This document shows positions 29,601 through 44,600 of a stretch of 64,000 nucleotides of DNA, one piece after another; position 1 is the stretch's first letter, and every line of letters begins with the position of its first letter. The notes below the pieces were generated by a model. It worked only from the letters and a program-made list of their open reading frames with translations. It had not been told where the DNA came from and did no database searches. Position numbers and translations under genes: made by a program. The stretch comes from Heterocephalus glaber (taxonomy: Eukaryota > Chordata > Mammalia > Rodentia > Bathyergidae), in the NCBI RefSeq assembly GCF_000247695.1, contig NW_004624781.1, positions 10,282,943-10,346,942 on the forward strand, given 5' to 3'.

Positions 29601-32600
29601 TAGACAGGTTACTTGAGGCAGACAGCTGCGTAACTGATCTAACTAATGAAAATGAGCAAAACTATCAATAAATTAAGCAAATTCTGAATTCCTTAAGGAC
29701 AGTGTAATTTGTGTATGTTCTGTTGTGTAAAAAACTAAAAGTTTTTTCTCTGTTTTAGCTAAACAGTAAAAATCAAGCTCTACAGAAGACTACTAATTCA
29801 TCTCTGGAAGAAATAATGGATAAAGCATATGACAAGTTTGATGTTGAAATAAAGAATGTGCAGCTACTCTTTGCAAGAGCAGGTATAGCATGGGTCAACT
29901 TTCAGAATATTGAAACTAGTTTGAGCAGCTTAGGTCAGATATATGCATATGTTTGTGCACATATGTCAGCCCTGACAATGATTTTGCACAAATAACCCTG
30001 TTGACACTTAAGAAAACCATATAGGAGCGTATTAGCACAAATCACTGTCACAGTTATAAACAGAAACAGTATTTGCCTATTCATCTTAGGGTGGTGTTTG
30101 AACACCAATCTGTTCACGAACTGTATTTTTGTAATATGACCATAAAACAGCTCAAAGCACAAAATGGAAACTGTTGTTGGTTTGAGTTCCACTATCTTGA
30201 TGCTTTTGGAATGTTTTGATGTTGTTTTTCCTTGTTACCTTTATTATTAGATATTTTACCATATTACCCTAGTCTTTATTGCAGCAATATTGCATCTTCT
30301 GCTTTTGTAGGTATTGGAGAAATATATATCTACAAAATAATATAGCTGGGACATCAATAATGCAGAAATCCTAAATCTAGAATGCTTCCCAGTCCAGAAC
30401 TTTTTGAGTGCTAAGATAATGCCATAGGTGGAAAACTCCACATGTGAACTCATGTGCTAGGTCACAGTTAAAACACAGATGTAGGAAAATATACAGTTAT
30501 CTTCTGGCTGTGTGTATAAGATGGATACTATACATTAGTGCCTTTTGTGTTTACATTTGAGTCACATCCCCAAGGTAAGTCATTGTTTATATTCAAATAT
30601 TCCAAAATTTAGAAACCCCAAATCTAACATACTTTTGGTCCCACACATTTTGGATAAACAATATTTAACCTGTGGGTTAAGTTTTAAAATTGTAAAGGTA
30701 ATTTTCCCAAAGACATGGTGTTTTCTCTATCACATAAGTAAAAGACTTTGGTTATTTATATTTTCTCTAGTTTTAAAAGCAACAATTATTTATTAAATAT
30801 CTTTGAGTATATCATTTTGTGGTAGATTGTTAAGAGAAAAGTAGAGGCATAATTGCTGAATACAGTTTATAATCTAGTAAGAGTGATGAATTTTTTAAAA
30901 TGTAAAGATAAAATACTGATTTTTGTATATTAAAGGCCTGTTAATTCCTTGAAGGCAAATACACAAATGATTAAATCTGCCCATTTTTGGCATGTATTTA
31001 CAAATAATTGAATTACAAGTGACAAAAGATGTTCTGTCATTGCCATCAGTGAAGATGTATACAAGACTCTGGTAGCCAATGGGAAATCTGTCTTTAAGAT
31101 TTTTGTTTTGAAAAAGTGACTACTATACATTTTTATCATAAAATGATAAAACTCATTTTTGCTTTGCAATCATGTGCTAAGCAAGTATAATTGTTGCTCT
31201 CAGGAACTCATAAACCTCATTTCTCTCCCCTTTCTTCTTCTTTTTTCCTCCTTTTCACCATAACCACACATCTTAATCACTAATTATGGAATTGAGGTAA
31301 TTCCTGGTTTTTTTCCTGCTTGCTTTGAAATCCAAGAGTTGTCATAGAAACATTCGCAAACTATATAGAATTATCTTTATATCATAGTCTTTGACTACTA
31401 TAAATCTGTATTAAAAATATAAATTATTATAGCTCAGTGGTAGAATGGTTGCATGTGTGAAGCCCTCAGTTTGATCCACAGTACTGCAAAAACCAAAAAT
31501 AAATAAAATAAAAAATAAACTTGTTTCTTGTTCCATTAAATACATACTTTAATTTAACTTGTATGCTGAAAGAAGTAAAAATGGGTGTTTATTGACTGTG
31601 TCCCTCACTATTTTCTACTAAGAGAAGTTTTCTGTAGACTACTTCATAATGCATTAAAAGTTATTTATTTTAAATTATTTTTTTTAAAGAGGAAAACTGG
31701 AAAAAGTGTCGCTTCCAGCATCCATCAACTATGCATATATTACAGCCCATGGATATTCATGTGGAGTTGGCCAAGGCAATGGTAGAAAAAGATGTTAGAA
31801 TGGCCAGGTAATATATAAGTTTCTCTCATATTAGAAACCAACAAAGTGAACTTTATCTGTATCAGGTACTGGATAGATTTCTGTGGGAGACAGAAAAAAA
31901 ATATTCTGTAATGTAGCAGAGATACATTTTAAAGAAAGTGTTTACTTGAGTTATATGTCACCTCTTGAGAAGTCTTATTTAGACTTTCACATAGTTTAAA
32001 ATTTAGTGATGTGTGTTTTTGAATGGATCCAATTCAAGGTTCATTATCAGTGAAATTAAAGCATAGGGGCCATTGATTTAGCTCAGTGGCAATGCGCCTG
32101 CCTTGCAAGAGCAAGGTCCTGGTACCACATACACATAAAAAAAAGCTTAAAAAAATGTCAGGCATGTTTCATCATGAAGACACATAAAATCCTGTGGAAA
32201 ATCTAAGGGAATAAAAATTAAAACTGGGGCTGGGGGTTTAACTCAGTGGTTCTGCCGCCTGCCTCGCAAGCGCAAGGTCCTGAGTTCGATCCCCAGTACC
32301 AAAAAAAAAAATTTTAAAACAATTTTGAACTTAAATAATTATGAAATACTTATGCTCCCCTTTAGAAAAGCCTTTTTGTTAAAGTGTAACTGGCATTCAG
32401 TAGACTGGTTCATTGAAAATGTATGATTTGATAAGTTTGGACATTCGTGTATCTCCATGAAAGTTTCACAGGCAAAATAATGAACACATCCATCACCTCC
32501 AGAAGTTTCCTTGAACTCTCATACACCCTCTTTCCCTTCCCTATCTAATTCCTCTCCCCTCAGCCAATCCCTAGACAACATTGATCTATTTTCTGACACT

Positions 32601-35600
32601 ATAGATTTGTTAGAATTTTTTGGAATTTTACTTGAATGGAATCATAGAATTTTAATTTTTTTGTTTGACCTCTTTCAGCATAATTAGCGATTCATTCATG
32701 TTAGTGCATGTTGTCAGTAATTCCTTCGTGCCCCTTTCCAGGTAGATGTTAAACCAGCCTGTCTTACTAGATAAATCTCACTTGGTAATAATATATTGAA
32801 CCTTCAAAATATCATGGGCCATAATCTGCAAAAATTTTATTATGAAGTGTTATATCTGTGTTTGTGAGGTATACTGATCCATGCTTTTCTTTTTTGTTTT
32901 GATATCAGGGTGGTATTGGTCACCTGGAAGATGTTATTAGAAATTGGTATTGTTTTTTCTTTATATGTTTGGTAGAGTTTACCAATAAAGCCATTGGCAC
33001 CTGGAGTTTTTTTTTTTTTTGGAGAAGATGTTAAACTACAAATTCTATTTATTTAATAGATTCACATGTATTCACATTGTTTTTTTGTTTTTTTTAACAC
33101 TGGGGATCGAACTTGGGTCCTTGCGCTTATGGGGCAGGCGGCGGAACCACTGAGCTAAACCCCCAGCCCCACATTGTTTTGAATCATCTTTTGAGTGTTG
33201 CAGTTGGTTTGAGTGATTTTGTGTGTATTTTAAGAGATTTGTCTACATTTTTGGGTTTATTGGCATAAAAGTATTCATAGTATTTTCTTATCATCTGTTT
33301 AATACATTAATATTTAGTGATGTCATCTCTCTCAATTCTGGTGTAGGTAATTTGTGTTTTCTCTCTTTTTCCTAACATCTGACTAGAGGTTTAGTTACTT
33401 TGTTAATTTTCCTTTTGGTTTCAAATATTTTCTCCAGTTGGTTTTTTTTTTTTTTAATTGTCCTCATTTCCACCCTGATGTTTGTTGTTTTCTTCTGCTT
33501 ACTTTTGAGTTTCATTTGCTTTTCCTACCTAGTTTCTTTAGGTAGCAGTCAAGAGCATCAATTTAAGCCTTTTTTCTCAAATAGGCATTTAGTGATGTAG
33601 ATTTACCTCTAAATGCTGCTTCCCTTTATCCTAATAACCCTTCTAGCAGTGGGGCATCTGTAAACTTGAGCTTTTCACAGCTTAGTCAGGAAGCCAAAGA
33701 TAACTTAAAAGAGCTTTGTGAGCAGCAGCATTGAGACAAGCAAACCCAAAGCAAGTACAATGAGCAAGGAAGCAGATCCTGGGGTCATTGACTGAGGAAA
33801 GCAGGTTTGTGGCACAGTGTAAACAAATGGCCTGTTGGAACTTACATTTCAGTCAGAGGAGACATGCAATAAGCCAGTGTATAAGTATGTGATTTGTCAG
33901 GTCTCCCCAGTGGTGAATATAAAAAGAAAAATAAGAGACAAGGATATAGAGAGCAGTAGGATAGATACTCTTCTATTGATGACAAGAAATCTTGGATATT
34001 TGTTAATAAAGTGTATATGGTAGTTTTTTTTTTTGTTTGGTTTTTGGTACTGGGGATCGAACTCGGGACCTTGTGCTTGCGAGGCAGGCTGCGGAACCAC
34101 TGAACTAAATCCCCAACCCTGGTAGTTTTGTTTTTAAAAAGTAGACAGTTGGGTTTACAGAGGTTTTTTATAAAATCCTTAACATTTTGGCTGCTTAAAA
34201 AGGAAATTAAATTGCCTGGAAACTTGATTTAGAACTTCTAGTTAGTTAACAGTGTTGTCATTGTGAGGGCTGGGATTACATAGCAACATGTCTACAGTAA
34301 CTTTGACTCTAGTGTTCCTTCTCCCCTCTGAAATACTGATAGAGAAGCTGACCTTGAAATCTTACATTTGAATTGTATTTTTTAGATTTAAAGTATCAGG
34401 AGGACTTCCTCTGATGCATGTGAGAATTTCTGACCAGAAGATGAAAGATGTGTTGTGTTTGATTAACAGTATACCTTTGCCACAGAAATCATCTATGCCA
34501 TCTCCAGAGAGGAAGGTAATGGATATGATAGAAATCTCTTATTTTCAATCAACTGCTGTTGTAGAGTAATAGTAAGAAGGCAGTTATAGGGTAAGCTTTA
34601 TGAGTGAAAGAACCAAAAATACAGAAATGAAAGGAAAATAAAATCTTTCTAAGTTGTAACATATATTTTAAATAACTAGAAATATAAATCATCTTTAAAA
34701 TGTTGCAAATAAAATAATTGGGATAAAATTTCCTTTATGTCAGACTTAAAAGTTCTGGGTTACTTTGATTGGAATGATCTTTATAGCATAAGTGAAATGC
34801 TTATTAGAAACAAACTTTGAGAGGGTCAGCTGATGGTGGTCCCATTTTCCAGGGACCTCTAACATTGTTCATGGCAACTAAATGCTAAACCATGATGAGG
34901 AGTCTTATCTGCTAGGGTTATATATAGTTTTTGTCTTTGTAAACGGGGTGGCAATCTTAATTTGTAAATTCCGACCATTAATTGATTATGTAATTTACTG
35001 TTTTTTTTGGTTATTGTTGTTTTCATTTTTTTGAGACACAGTCTCGCTGTGTAGTTCAGGGTGTCCTTGAATTCACTATGTAGAGTGGCCTCAAACTCAT
35101 GGTGATCTTTCTGCCTCAGCCTCCAGAGTGCTGGGAGTACAGGCATGCACCTCCACACCTGGCCATAATGTATTCTGTTGACAGATTTGTGTATTGTGTG
35201 TGTGAATTTTTCCATCTCTGTACTTTATTACTTTTCAGTTTCTCACATGTGTATTTAACCCTGCTAAATCAGTATTTTGTTTTTAAACTTTTTGTGTTCT
35301 TTGCTAGGTATCGTCAATTCCTGTTACTTCAGGTGGGACGAAAGGTCTACTTGGTACTTCACTGTTGTTAGAGGGAATGGATTCAGGTAAGGAATGTAAA
35401 AAGAGTGTTTCTAAATTGTTTTTATTGCAATAAAAAAATAAAGGTATTATGAATGCATTACAGCAATCTTCTGGCTCTTGTTCTAGCTGTGCTGTTAACC
35501 AGTGGTGTGACTTTAGCTATTTATGTTTTGAAGGCCGGGTTTCTTTATTGAAACTCTTTTGGTGGTCAACAACATTTACTTAAGATTCTAAATAAGCTAC

Positions 35601-38600
35601 TTTATGTTCTAATCTGTATGTGATCCTTTTTTCCTACCTTGCCTAACTGATCTTTTAAAATTTCAAACTAGAATGTAAGCTTTTCAACATAAGCTTTTCA
35701 GTGTCTGTTCTGGTCACTCCCATATCCTTGGTGGCGGACACAGCCTGATACGTGGCAGATGAATCAATAAACATTGCATGGGATACTGAATGATTGAACT
35801 AAGACTAGAATGGAGTGACTAAAGGAAAGACAGTACTACTGTTTGATTTTAAATTTTATGATCATATGCTAAACTGAACCACTTTGTGCGACTTTAAAAA
35901 AGCATTGAGATATTTTGAGTCTGAATATAAAGAGTTATATCTAATAAATAAACTTTGCTAAGGGAATTTAGGCTTGAGTGTTTTATGCAGTTTTTAGTGG
36001 ACGGGGTGTTGGGCTAAATGAATGTCTTTTTACTTTAGAGTCTGACGATGAGTATTTTGATGCTGAAGATGGGAATGTACAGGCTGCTAAAAGTATGCAA
36101 AGCTCAGAGCTGAAAAAAGCTGCAGAGGCTCCAAATGAGGAGCTTATTAATCTTCTACTCAAGTTTGAAGTTAAAGAAGTACGTATATTTTTTGTCCACA
36201 AATATGTTCTTGCCATCATCTTCTGAACTATCTCAAGGTAGAACAAACATCAGGTGTATGAAAATGTGGTACTCATACACACCATTTCAAAGAATGAAAT
36301 ACTTTTTTAAAAAATGAGGTAATAATGATTTGTGGTATATCTAACTTGTTCTGGAAGAGCTCAGAGCTCTTAATTAGGACTTGTATTTTTTTTTTTTTTA
36401 AGAAAATTTCTGACATTTATTTTTTGTGGTAGTGGGGATTGAACCCACAAAACACTGAGCTACTTCGCTGGCCCTTTTTGTTTGTATTTAGAGACAAGGC
36501 CTTGATAAGTTGTCCAGGCTGTCCTTGAACTTGTGATTCATCTGTGTAGCTGGGGTTGTAGGTGTGTGTGTCACCAAGCCCAACTTACTTATTTTTAACT
36601 TTGATTTTTGAGTTAAATAATATTGCTCATTGTAATATTTATAATTTTGAAAAATATAAACATCCTGAATTTCCAACATGCTTTTTATAGCCTTTAAAAG
36701 TCATATAGTAAAAGGAATCTTGGAAACATGTTCGTAATATATCATTATTTGGTGGAAAAAGAATATACAGTACCAAGCATATTATGATTCTGTTTAAAAT
36801 TATGTGTACTATTTTCTTTGATAAGTACAGATTGTTCATCTCTGGGTGGGGTGATTAAGTAATAGATCTGAAAAATGTCGCAGCTATCAGATCTGACATG
36901 TGCATACAAATCCAGATACTACTGATAATTTGTTTAAAGAGAGATGTTTTCTGCTGTTAGCCTTCCTTCTCTTCTGTCTTGCTCTTATATTTCGATTCGC
37001 AATACCCACAGATCCCTTGACTCTGTTTTCTGGTGCACTCAGGTGGTTGCTCTTCTGTTCCACTGCTGCTATCTGTCCAGTCATCTTCATCTCTGGGCTG
37101 CATCTTGGCAGCAGCTTCCTAACTGCTTTCTCAGGTGTTCTGTTGACCATGAGGCAGCCAAAGCCGTCCTTTTAAAGTGAAAGTCAGATCATGGCACTGC
37201 TCTGCTCCATGCCCTCCCCTGGCTCAGAGAGATGACTTGTTTCTTGCTGTGGTCTGCAAGGCCTTACACAGGCACCCTGCCTGCCTGTTTGGCATCACCA
37301 TCAGTGTTTTCTTCCTTACTCCCTCTGCTCCAGCCATGTTTCTTGTATTCCTTCAATAAGTGAGGTGCCGTCCTACACCAAGCATCGGTATTGGTGTTGG
37401 AAAGTAGTGGTGAGCAAAGTTCTTGCCTCACCAAGTTTACACTTGTCATTTGTTCTTCCTTATGTACACCAAAGCTCATTCTTTGCTTGCCATTTTCTTG
37501 GCCAGGGACACATTTTACTTGTATGGCCTGGTTCTTGATGTCCTTCAGGTATTTGCTCAAGTGTCATCTTACTGGAAAGACTTGACCATCCACCCCAAGA
37601 TAGCAGTGTTCATTTTTCCTCTCACTCCCTGGAATGTGGGCCACATGAGGGCAAGGAGCATGTCTGGTCTGCTCACCTTGGTTTCTAACTTCTGGGGCAG
37701 CCTGATGCATGCATAGTAGATGATACCGAATAAGTATTTTATTGACTGTTGAATGAACTAAAGTGAAAACAGTCAGAGCTATTGAAGAAAAAAAGAGTAA
37801 TGCTGTTTGAAATACTTTTCTCAGTGTAACTTTTTAAAAACTATTTTAAATGTTTCTGTAGTGAAATTTATCAATTTTTTCTTTTATGTCCTAGTTTTAG
37901 TATATATTTAGAAAATTCTCACAAAATACTTACCAATGTTTTATGTATTATTTTATGATTTCATTACTTTCATTTAAGTAATGTATGTGAAGCTTAGTTT
38001 TGTATATAAAGTTTGTGCTTAATACCTTACTGTAGTATCTTATTGTTATCTTACTATTTTTGGTTGACAGTTCTGGTTTTTCTTAAGTACATAGTCATAT
38101 CACCTGCTAATATTAATGTTTGCCTTTTCCACAGTTCTTTTTTTTTTTTGGTACCAGGGATCGAACTCGGGACCTTGTGCTTGCGAGCCAGGCGCCGGAA
38201 CCACTTAGCTAAATCCCCGGCCCTACAGTTCTTATATTCCACTAATTATCATTACTGTCTGTCAAGTTACCTTCACACTTAACAGCTTATAACACCTATT
38301 TTTGTTTGCTCACGATGTGTGGGTTAGGAGTTCCATAAGGACCCATCTGGGGAACTTGGGGTATAATGTCCTTTGTCCTTGGTCAGGTGTTTCCTGGGGC
38401 TGCAGGGCCTTGGTGGTTCCCCCAGGACTATGGCTGGTGGCTGCTGTCGGAGCTTAGCTGGGGCTGTTGGCAGAGCACATCCTCCCCAGCATGATGGACT
38501 CAGGGCAGCTGAATTTCTGTCATGCCAGTTTCTTTTCCCAGAGTGAGCATTCCCAGGTGGGAGTTTCGCAGAGTTCATTACAGAATCATTTCCTCTGTGC

Positions 38601-41600
38601 TCTGTTTATTGAAGCACTCACAGTCTGCCCAGATTCAAAAGGTGGTGGCAAAGACCTCCATCTTTTGTTGAGTGTATTAAAGACTTTTTATCTTTGCTGG
38701 GGATTTGGCTCAGTGGTGCTGCACCTGCCTGGCAAGTGCAAGGTCCTGAGTTTGATCCCTGGTACCAAAAAAAAAAAAAAAGAAACAAAAAGAATTTGCA
38801 TCTAAGCACCAAGCTTTATTTTTTTATTGGCTGAATATATTGGCTGTCGTTTCCAGAATTAATTTAAATAGTATGATAATGAGCACTTGTCATAAATTTT
38901 CACTTGAGTTGAAATGCTTCTTTTGTCACCAAATGTGATTTTTATTTTGAGAAAATCATATTAAGGTGGACTTTATAAATTCCTCTTTTTCAAAATTTAA
39001 AAAAGTCAATAATAGATGTCAAATTTCACCATAATCTTTTACCTATGAATTTACATTCTTGATGATGATAATTTGTAATCATATTAAACAATTTTGTGGT
39101 AGTGCAGGGATCTGAGTAAAGTTTTGACTGTATCTTCATGGTGATATGTATGGAGAAAGACTTTGTTTTTATTTGAAATGTGACTTAGATTTCTTATCAG
39201 CTTTTCATTTGACCGTGCTAATTCTTTCAGGTAATTTTGGAATTTACTAAACAACAGAAAGAAGAAGATACAATTCTAGTATTTAATGTTACTCAGTTAG
39301 GAACAGAGGCTACAGTGAGAACATTTGACCTCACTGTGGTGTCTTATTTAAAGAAGATCAGCTTGGATTACCATGAAATTCAAGGTAATACTCATTAAAA
39401 GTAGAAATAATAAAAGTAGCACTTTTGAGTATCTAAAACACTTTTATTTCTATGATAATATCTATTATAAATAATAGCAGATATTGTTCAAAGCACTTTA
39501 CAAATAACTCATTTAATTCTTACAACAGTACAGTGTTAACATTTCTACTTTTATGTAACTAAGGTACAGATTGCTTATAAAATTTACCTATGGTCAAACA
39601 ACTAGCAACTGAACCATGAATGAAATCTTACAAGTCTGGCTGTGGGGTTGATATGATCTTCTTGACAAAGACAGAGATAGACAAGGAAGGAGTAAATAGA
39701 GATTAAGTAGCTTCCTTTATATTATGTATCTCATGAATGGCAAGACTGAATTTGTCTCTGATCCTATGATATTGAAGTTAAAAAATATAAATGGGAGAAT
39801 ACAAACTTAACTTTCTAAGAAGCTCTAATAGTTTATTCATTTCAGTATATATCTTGTGAGCTCAGATATTTGAGGCCTGAAGGAATGAATTCATGTACAA
39901 TAGTTAGAATTCTCTAGTGCTTCAGTCAAATATAAAGACCTGTGTTTTATAATTTCACAGTATTTGAAACTGAAATAAATTTCAGTTTAGAAAAGAAATG
40001 TTTTATGTTACTAATTGTACAGAAAGAAGGAGTTTATGTTACTGTCTTGAGGGAAAAAATAGAGATGGTAAGTTTTTTAGGCTGTTTTGTCTTGATGGAA
40101 GGTTAAGACTCCGAGAGGTCAAGGACACATCATGAGCTATGTCAGAAGCAGGTGTTAGGACGAAATCTATGTAAAGAGGGAAGGGTGGAGGGGGTGAAGG
40201 GTGCACAGGTAATGGGGAAAAAAATAAGAACCAAGATACGTCGTCATGTACAGGTCCAATCACCCAATGATAAATGTGAACGTATTGTATACCTAAAATG
40301 TACCAATGAAAGAATTAAAAAAAAAAAAAAAAAAAGAAGCAGGAGTTAGGGAACTGCAAGTCCTGAGGACAAGTGGCAGCACAGTGGGCAGCTCACTCCC
40401 ACGGCACAGCTGTGGAGGCAGTTCCTTGGCACCTCTGCATAAGGGTGGAGAGGACATTTGAAAGACCTCTTGTGTTTAAGCTAAAAAGAAAGTTTCACAG
40501 TTTGCTTCTTTTAAAAACCTTTTGTGTGTAATTTGCATCTCTCAGTCCACACAAAGTTCTCCCTAATATAAACCATTTTTTCATAGGATTTTAGAGCACA
40601 GAAGGATCTGGTCCAATCTGCTTCTTACATTGTTGAGAAATATGTAGTTAAATAGCCTTTTGTAAGGCTCTATAGGGGTGATCTGGAATTGATTCTGACA
40701 CCTGTAGTCATTTCCACTGCTTTGCCAATGGACTCATGGCCTTAGAAATATCTGAAGAAATTTTGGTTATTTTTGAACACAGGTGTGAAATCAAGTGAAA
40801 ATAAATATGCATATTTTAAAGCAAATTAGATGCCCATGGTAAGAACTTGGATTGATTTGATTCTCCATGAGTGATGGTTTTAGTATTTAATAACCATGAA
40901 ATATTCATAGATATTCTTCAAAGCTTAATTAGCAATTTTTAAAAAAGGAAAATCTAGCAAGTTCTAAAATTTTATCAGAGCAACTTGTTTGAAAATGTTT
41001 TTCTTTTTTCTGTAGGATCTAGAAAAAAGCCTCTTCACTTGATTAGCTCTTCTGACAAACCTGGATTAGATCTTTTAAAAGTAGAGTATATTAAGGTAAG
41101 GACCATGGTGAGATTGTGTGTTTGTTACAGAGTCTAGACCAGTGACGATGGTCTCTTTTAGAGACGAGTACCCAAACTGCAACCCAAAACACACTTAATT
41201 ATTGCAAAGTGCCAACACTGAAATTAAACCTGAATACTGAGGTTTTGGTTTAGAAAAAACCAATTTGTACACGAATGTCGCATCTTAAAAGGAAAACAAC
41301 ACAGGTGTCTTAGGTTTGCCACCACTGATTTAGACTGTGCCCCTAGAAAGACTACCACAGCATGTTACTAATGGTTCTGGGTGGCATGTTTTCAATTATA
41401 GGGACATCTGTTTCTTTTTCCATTTGTACACTTTGTTTCTCTTTCACTTAATTTATAGAGCTCTTAGAAAGCCAGTAAACCTCTTATCCCCAAATGGGGA
41501 AGCCTAGAATGAAGTAGGTGCTGTTTCTCTCTGGGGGCATAATCACATGTCTACACTTGTCTGTGTAATAGGTGACAGTTTGGCTGACTATCCTATATCA

Positions 41601-44600
41601 AAAAGGAAAAGCAGCTTCTGGAGAGAACTGCCAGGATTGGAAAGGGACTAAGAAATACATCATATGGAAGTGCTGAAGTAATTGATGATATAAGCATCCT
41701 TCAAGATTAGTTCATTTGTTTTAGTCATTCACTCACTATTTATTGAATGTCTATATGTTTCTAAATGTACTATCAGGTGATCGGATACCTAGATGAAAAA
41801 TATTCCTTGTTTTCCAAGAAAATTATAAACAAGGGAGAAATAACAAAATAAAAAATAATTCAAATGTAATGTTGATTGGTTGAAAATATAATCATTGATT
41901 TATCTCATAAAGCAAAACACAGAGCATTGTGGGAGCACAGAGGCAGGGAAACAAGCCATGGCAGAAAGCTCTCACAGGAGCTGAGTCTTTTGTGTTTGGA
42001 TTTACAGTGTTTGTTCCCAGGGAACAAAAGTAGGACTAGTGGATAGTTAGGATGGGAGATAGATTGTTTGATGCAGTATGAAGACCTCATTAAATCAAGG
42101 CGATCTCTCATGATTTGATGAGATGTCTTACTGGAGATGTAAATAGACTTAGCAAAGAAGTGATGGGGGGACTTCAGCATTAGGTGATGGATGGACTAGA
42201 GGACCTTTACACCTTCCTACCCTTCAGTGTGTATCATATTCACACGTAGCTGCAGTTCCCCAGATGTGAATGATTGTTCTCCCATGCTTGCAGAGGAGAA
42301 CACATGTGCTCTATTATAGTCAATAATATGGATATTACTTTACAATGATGGTTATAAAAGTAAAAATATAATGTATGCAAAATATACTTTTAGCTAAATA
42401 TAAATAAATTAATCTGAGGTTATAAAGGGCTTTATTTACTTTGGTCTTAACTCTTCTTTAGAACTTTTTGTTCATGTTTTTAGGCTGATAAGAATGGACC
42501 TAGTTTTCAGACTACTTTTGAAAAAACTGAACAGACATTTAAGGTAAGGAATTCTATTAAAGAATATATCGTATTGAAAATAATTATTCTGGAAATCTTT
42601 AGTATTCTTTGAGGGATATTCCCTGGGTAACTTGATGACACAATCAAGAACCAATAAAAGTTATAAGTTAACCTTGTAAAACTTAGCATGTGGTTTATGA
42701 TTCAGTGACGCTATTACTTTGGCTTGCTGCATCGTATTGTAATGTTTTAAAAGTTGCAGTATTATTTCTGAAGAAGAGAATGCTATGGACAAGGGAACAA
42801 CGATCTATAAAGAGCTAATAAGATTATAAGCCAACCGAACTGCTTAGTGTCTAGTGATACAGGAATGAGAAAGTCTTTAGGACACAAAGAGGGAGGTTAA
42901 GTACTTGTGAAGCCACTGCTTCTTAGGTAGTAGTGTACAGAAAGAATAGGCAACAGGTGCTTATGGATTACATGTAAAAAAATAAGAGGGTTGGGAGAAT
43001 CTGCTGTAATAAGTGTGAATTTTCCTTTTTGTTGTATGTATGTGTGTTTGGCCTATTAGATTTTTTATTTTGAGACAGTGTCTGGCTTTGCATTCCTTTT
43101 GGCTCAGCCTCTCAGAGTGCTAGAATTATAGGCATAGTGTTTTTATATCCATTTATTTCCATGCGGAAATGAGAAAATTAATGATTCTTTTCTGTAAGAA
43201 GTTTTCAATTTTAATTTGCTGTTAGAATCCACACTTTCTTGGAGGCAATTTGTGTTGCTTAGTTTTTTAGAGTCATTTTTTAAAAATGTACTTTATTATA
43301 TGTTTCTTTTTAAACGGCAGGACCATTTTTGTAGTTTTAGAAGATGCTTTAGTAACTGAGAAGTCACCCAGTTACCCTGTCAGTTTCCCGGATGCCACGT
43401 TTGGAATCATTTCTAGATGTAGTAGTGTGTAGTGTTTGTGGAATTTCTTGTTCTGGCTTAAACTTTTTATAGAATCATGACGAATGGTCTGTTGGAGATC
43501 CAAGAAGATATATGTTGAGAATCGGGGTGGCCATGTGAGGCAGAATATAGGCTCTGAGCAGTTTGCTTGAGAAAAGGAGTGATTCTGTAACTCTGTGCCC
43601 TAATCTACCTGACTGTCCTTATATCCCCGCCCTCGGGGGTCCTGAACTTTCCTCTGTCTCTTCCTTCCAGGTGATGAAAGGTAGTGATGCAAGCCTGGCC
43701 GCCTGTCAGGTCGTTGTGGACACAATCATTTGTCATTTGTCAAGGAAAACTAATTTTCTTTTAAAACGTTTGTAGGTGGCCTTTTCATCTTTGAATTTGT
43801 TGCTACAAACCCAAGCTCTTCTCTCTTCTATTAACTACCTGACAGCCATCATTCCATCAAACGGGCAGAACACAGGCGTCCCCACAGAGGTGCAGATATC
43901 AGCCGAGAAGCAAAAAAATTCGTCTCTGCAGAAAGGTGGGAAAGACTTGTGTGTTTCTTCTTAACAAGGGTCTAGAACTCTAGAGCTAAATGCACAGTCT
44001 AAAACATTAGCTAAACAAGTCTTAAGATTAGGTACTAAACGTCTTCCAACACTTTTTTTTTCTACTTTTGTAGGTCCTTTGTACTCCTATATAACTTTTA
44101 AATTTCAATATCCAATTCTTCATTTATAGCAAGTATACACAGACCTGAATTTTTATATATACCTTGTGTNNNNNNNNNNNNNNNNNNNNNNNNNNNNNNN
44201 NNNNNNNNNNNNNNNNNNNNNNNNNNNNNNNNNNNNNNNNNNNNNNNNNNNNNNNNNNNNNNNNNNNNNNNNNNNNNNNNNNNNNNNNNNNNNNNNNNNN
44301 NNNNNNNNNNNNNNNNNNNNNNNNNNNNNNNNNNNNNNNNNNNNNNNNNNNNNNNNNNNNNNNNNNNNNNNNNNNNNNNNNNNNNNNNNNNNNNNNNNNN
44401 NNNNNNNNNNNNNNNNNNNNNNNNNNNNNNNNNNNNNNNNNNNNNNNNNNNNNNNNNNNNNNNNNNNNNNNNNNNNNNNNNNNNNNNNNNNNNNNNNNNN
44501 NNNNNNNNNNNNNNNNNNNNNNNNNNNNNNNNNNNNNNNNNNNNNNNNNNNNNNNNNNNNNNNNNNNNNNNNNNNNNNNNNNNNNNNNNNNNNNNNNNNN

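Noticed and set aside
32226..32310. tRNA-like sequence with A and B boxes (also at about 25 other places)
   Set aside because: Each belongs to an ID SINE with an A tail and target duplications; no cloverleaf with intact acceptor stem is formed.
38467..38805. 112-codon open frame in the GC-richer intron patch
   Set aside because: It runs into an ID SINE and its A tail and has no recognisable protein similarity.
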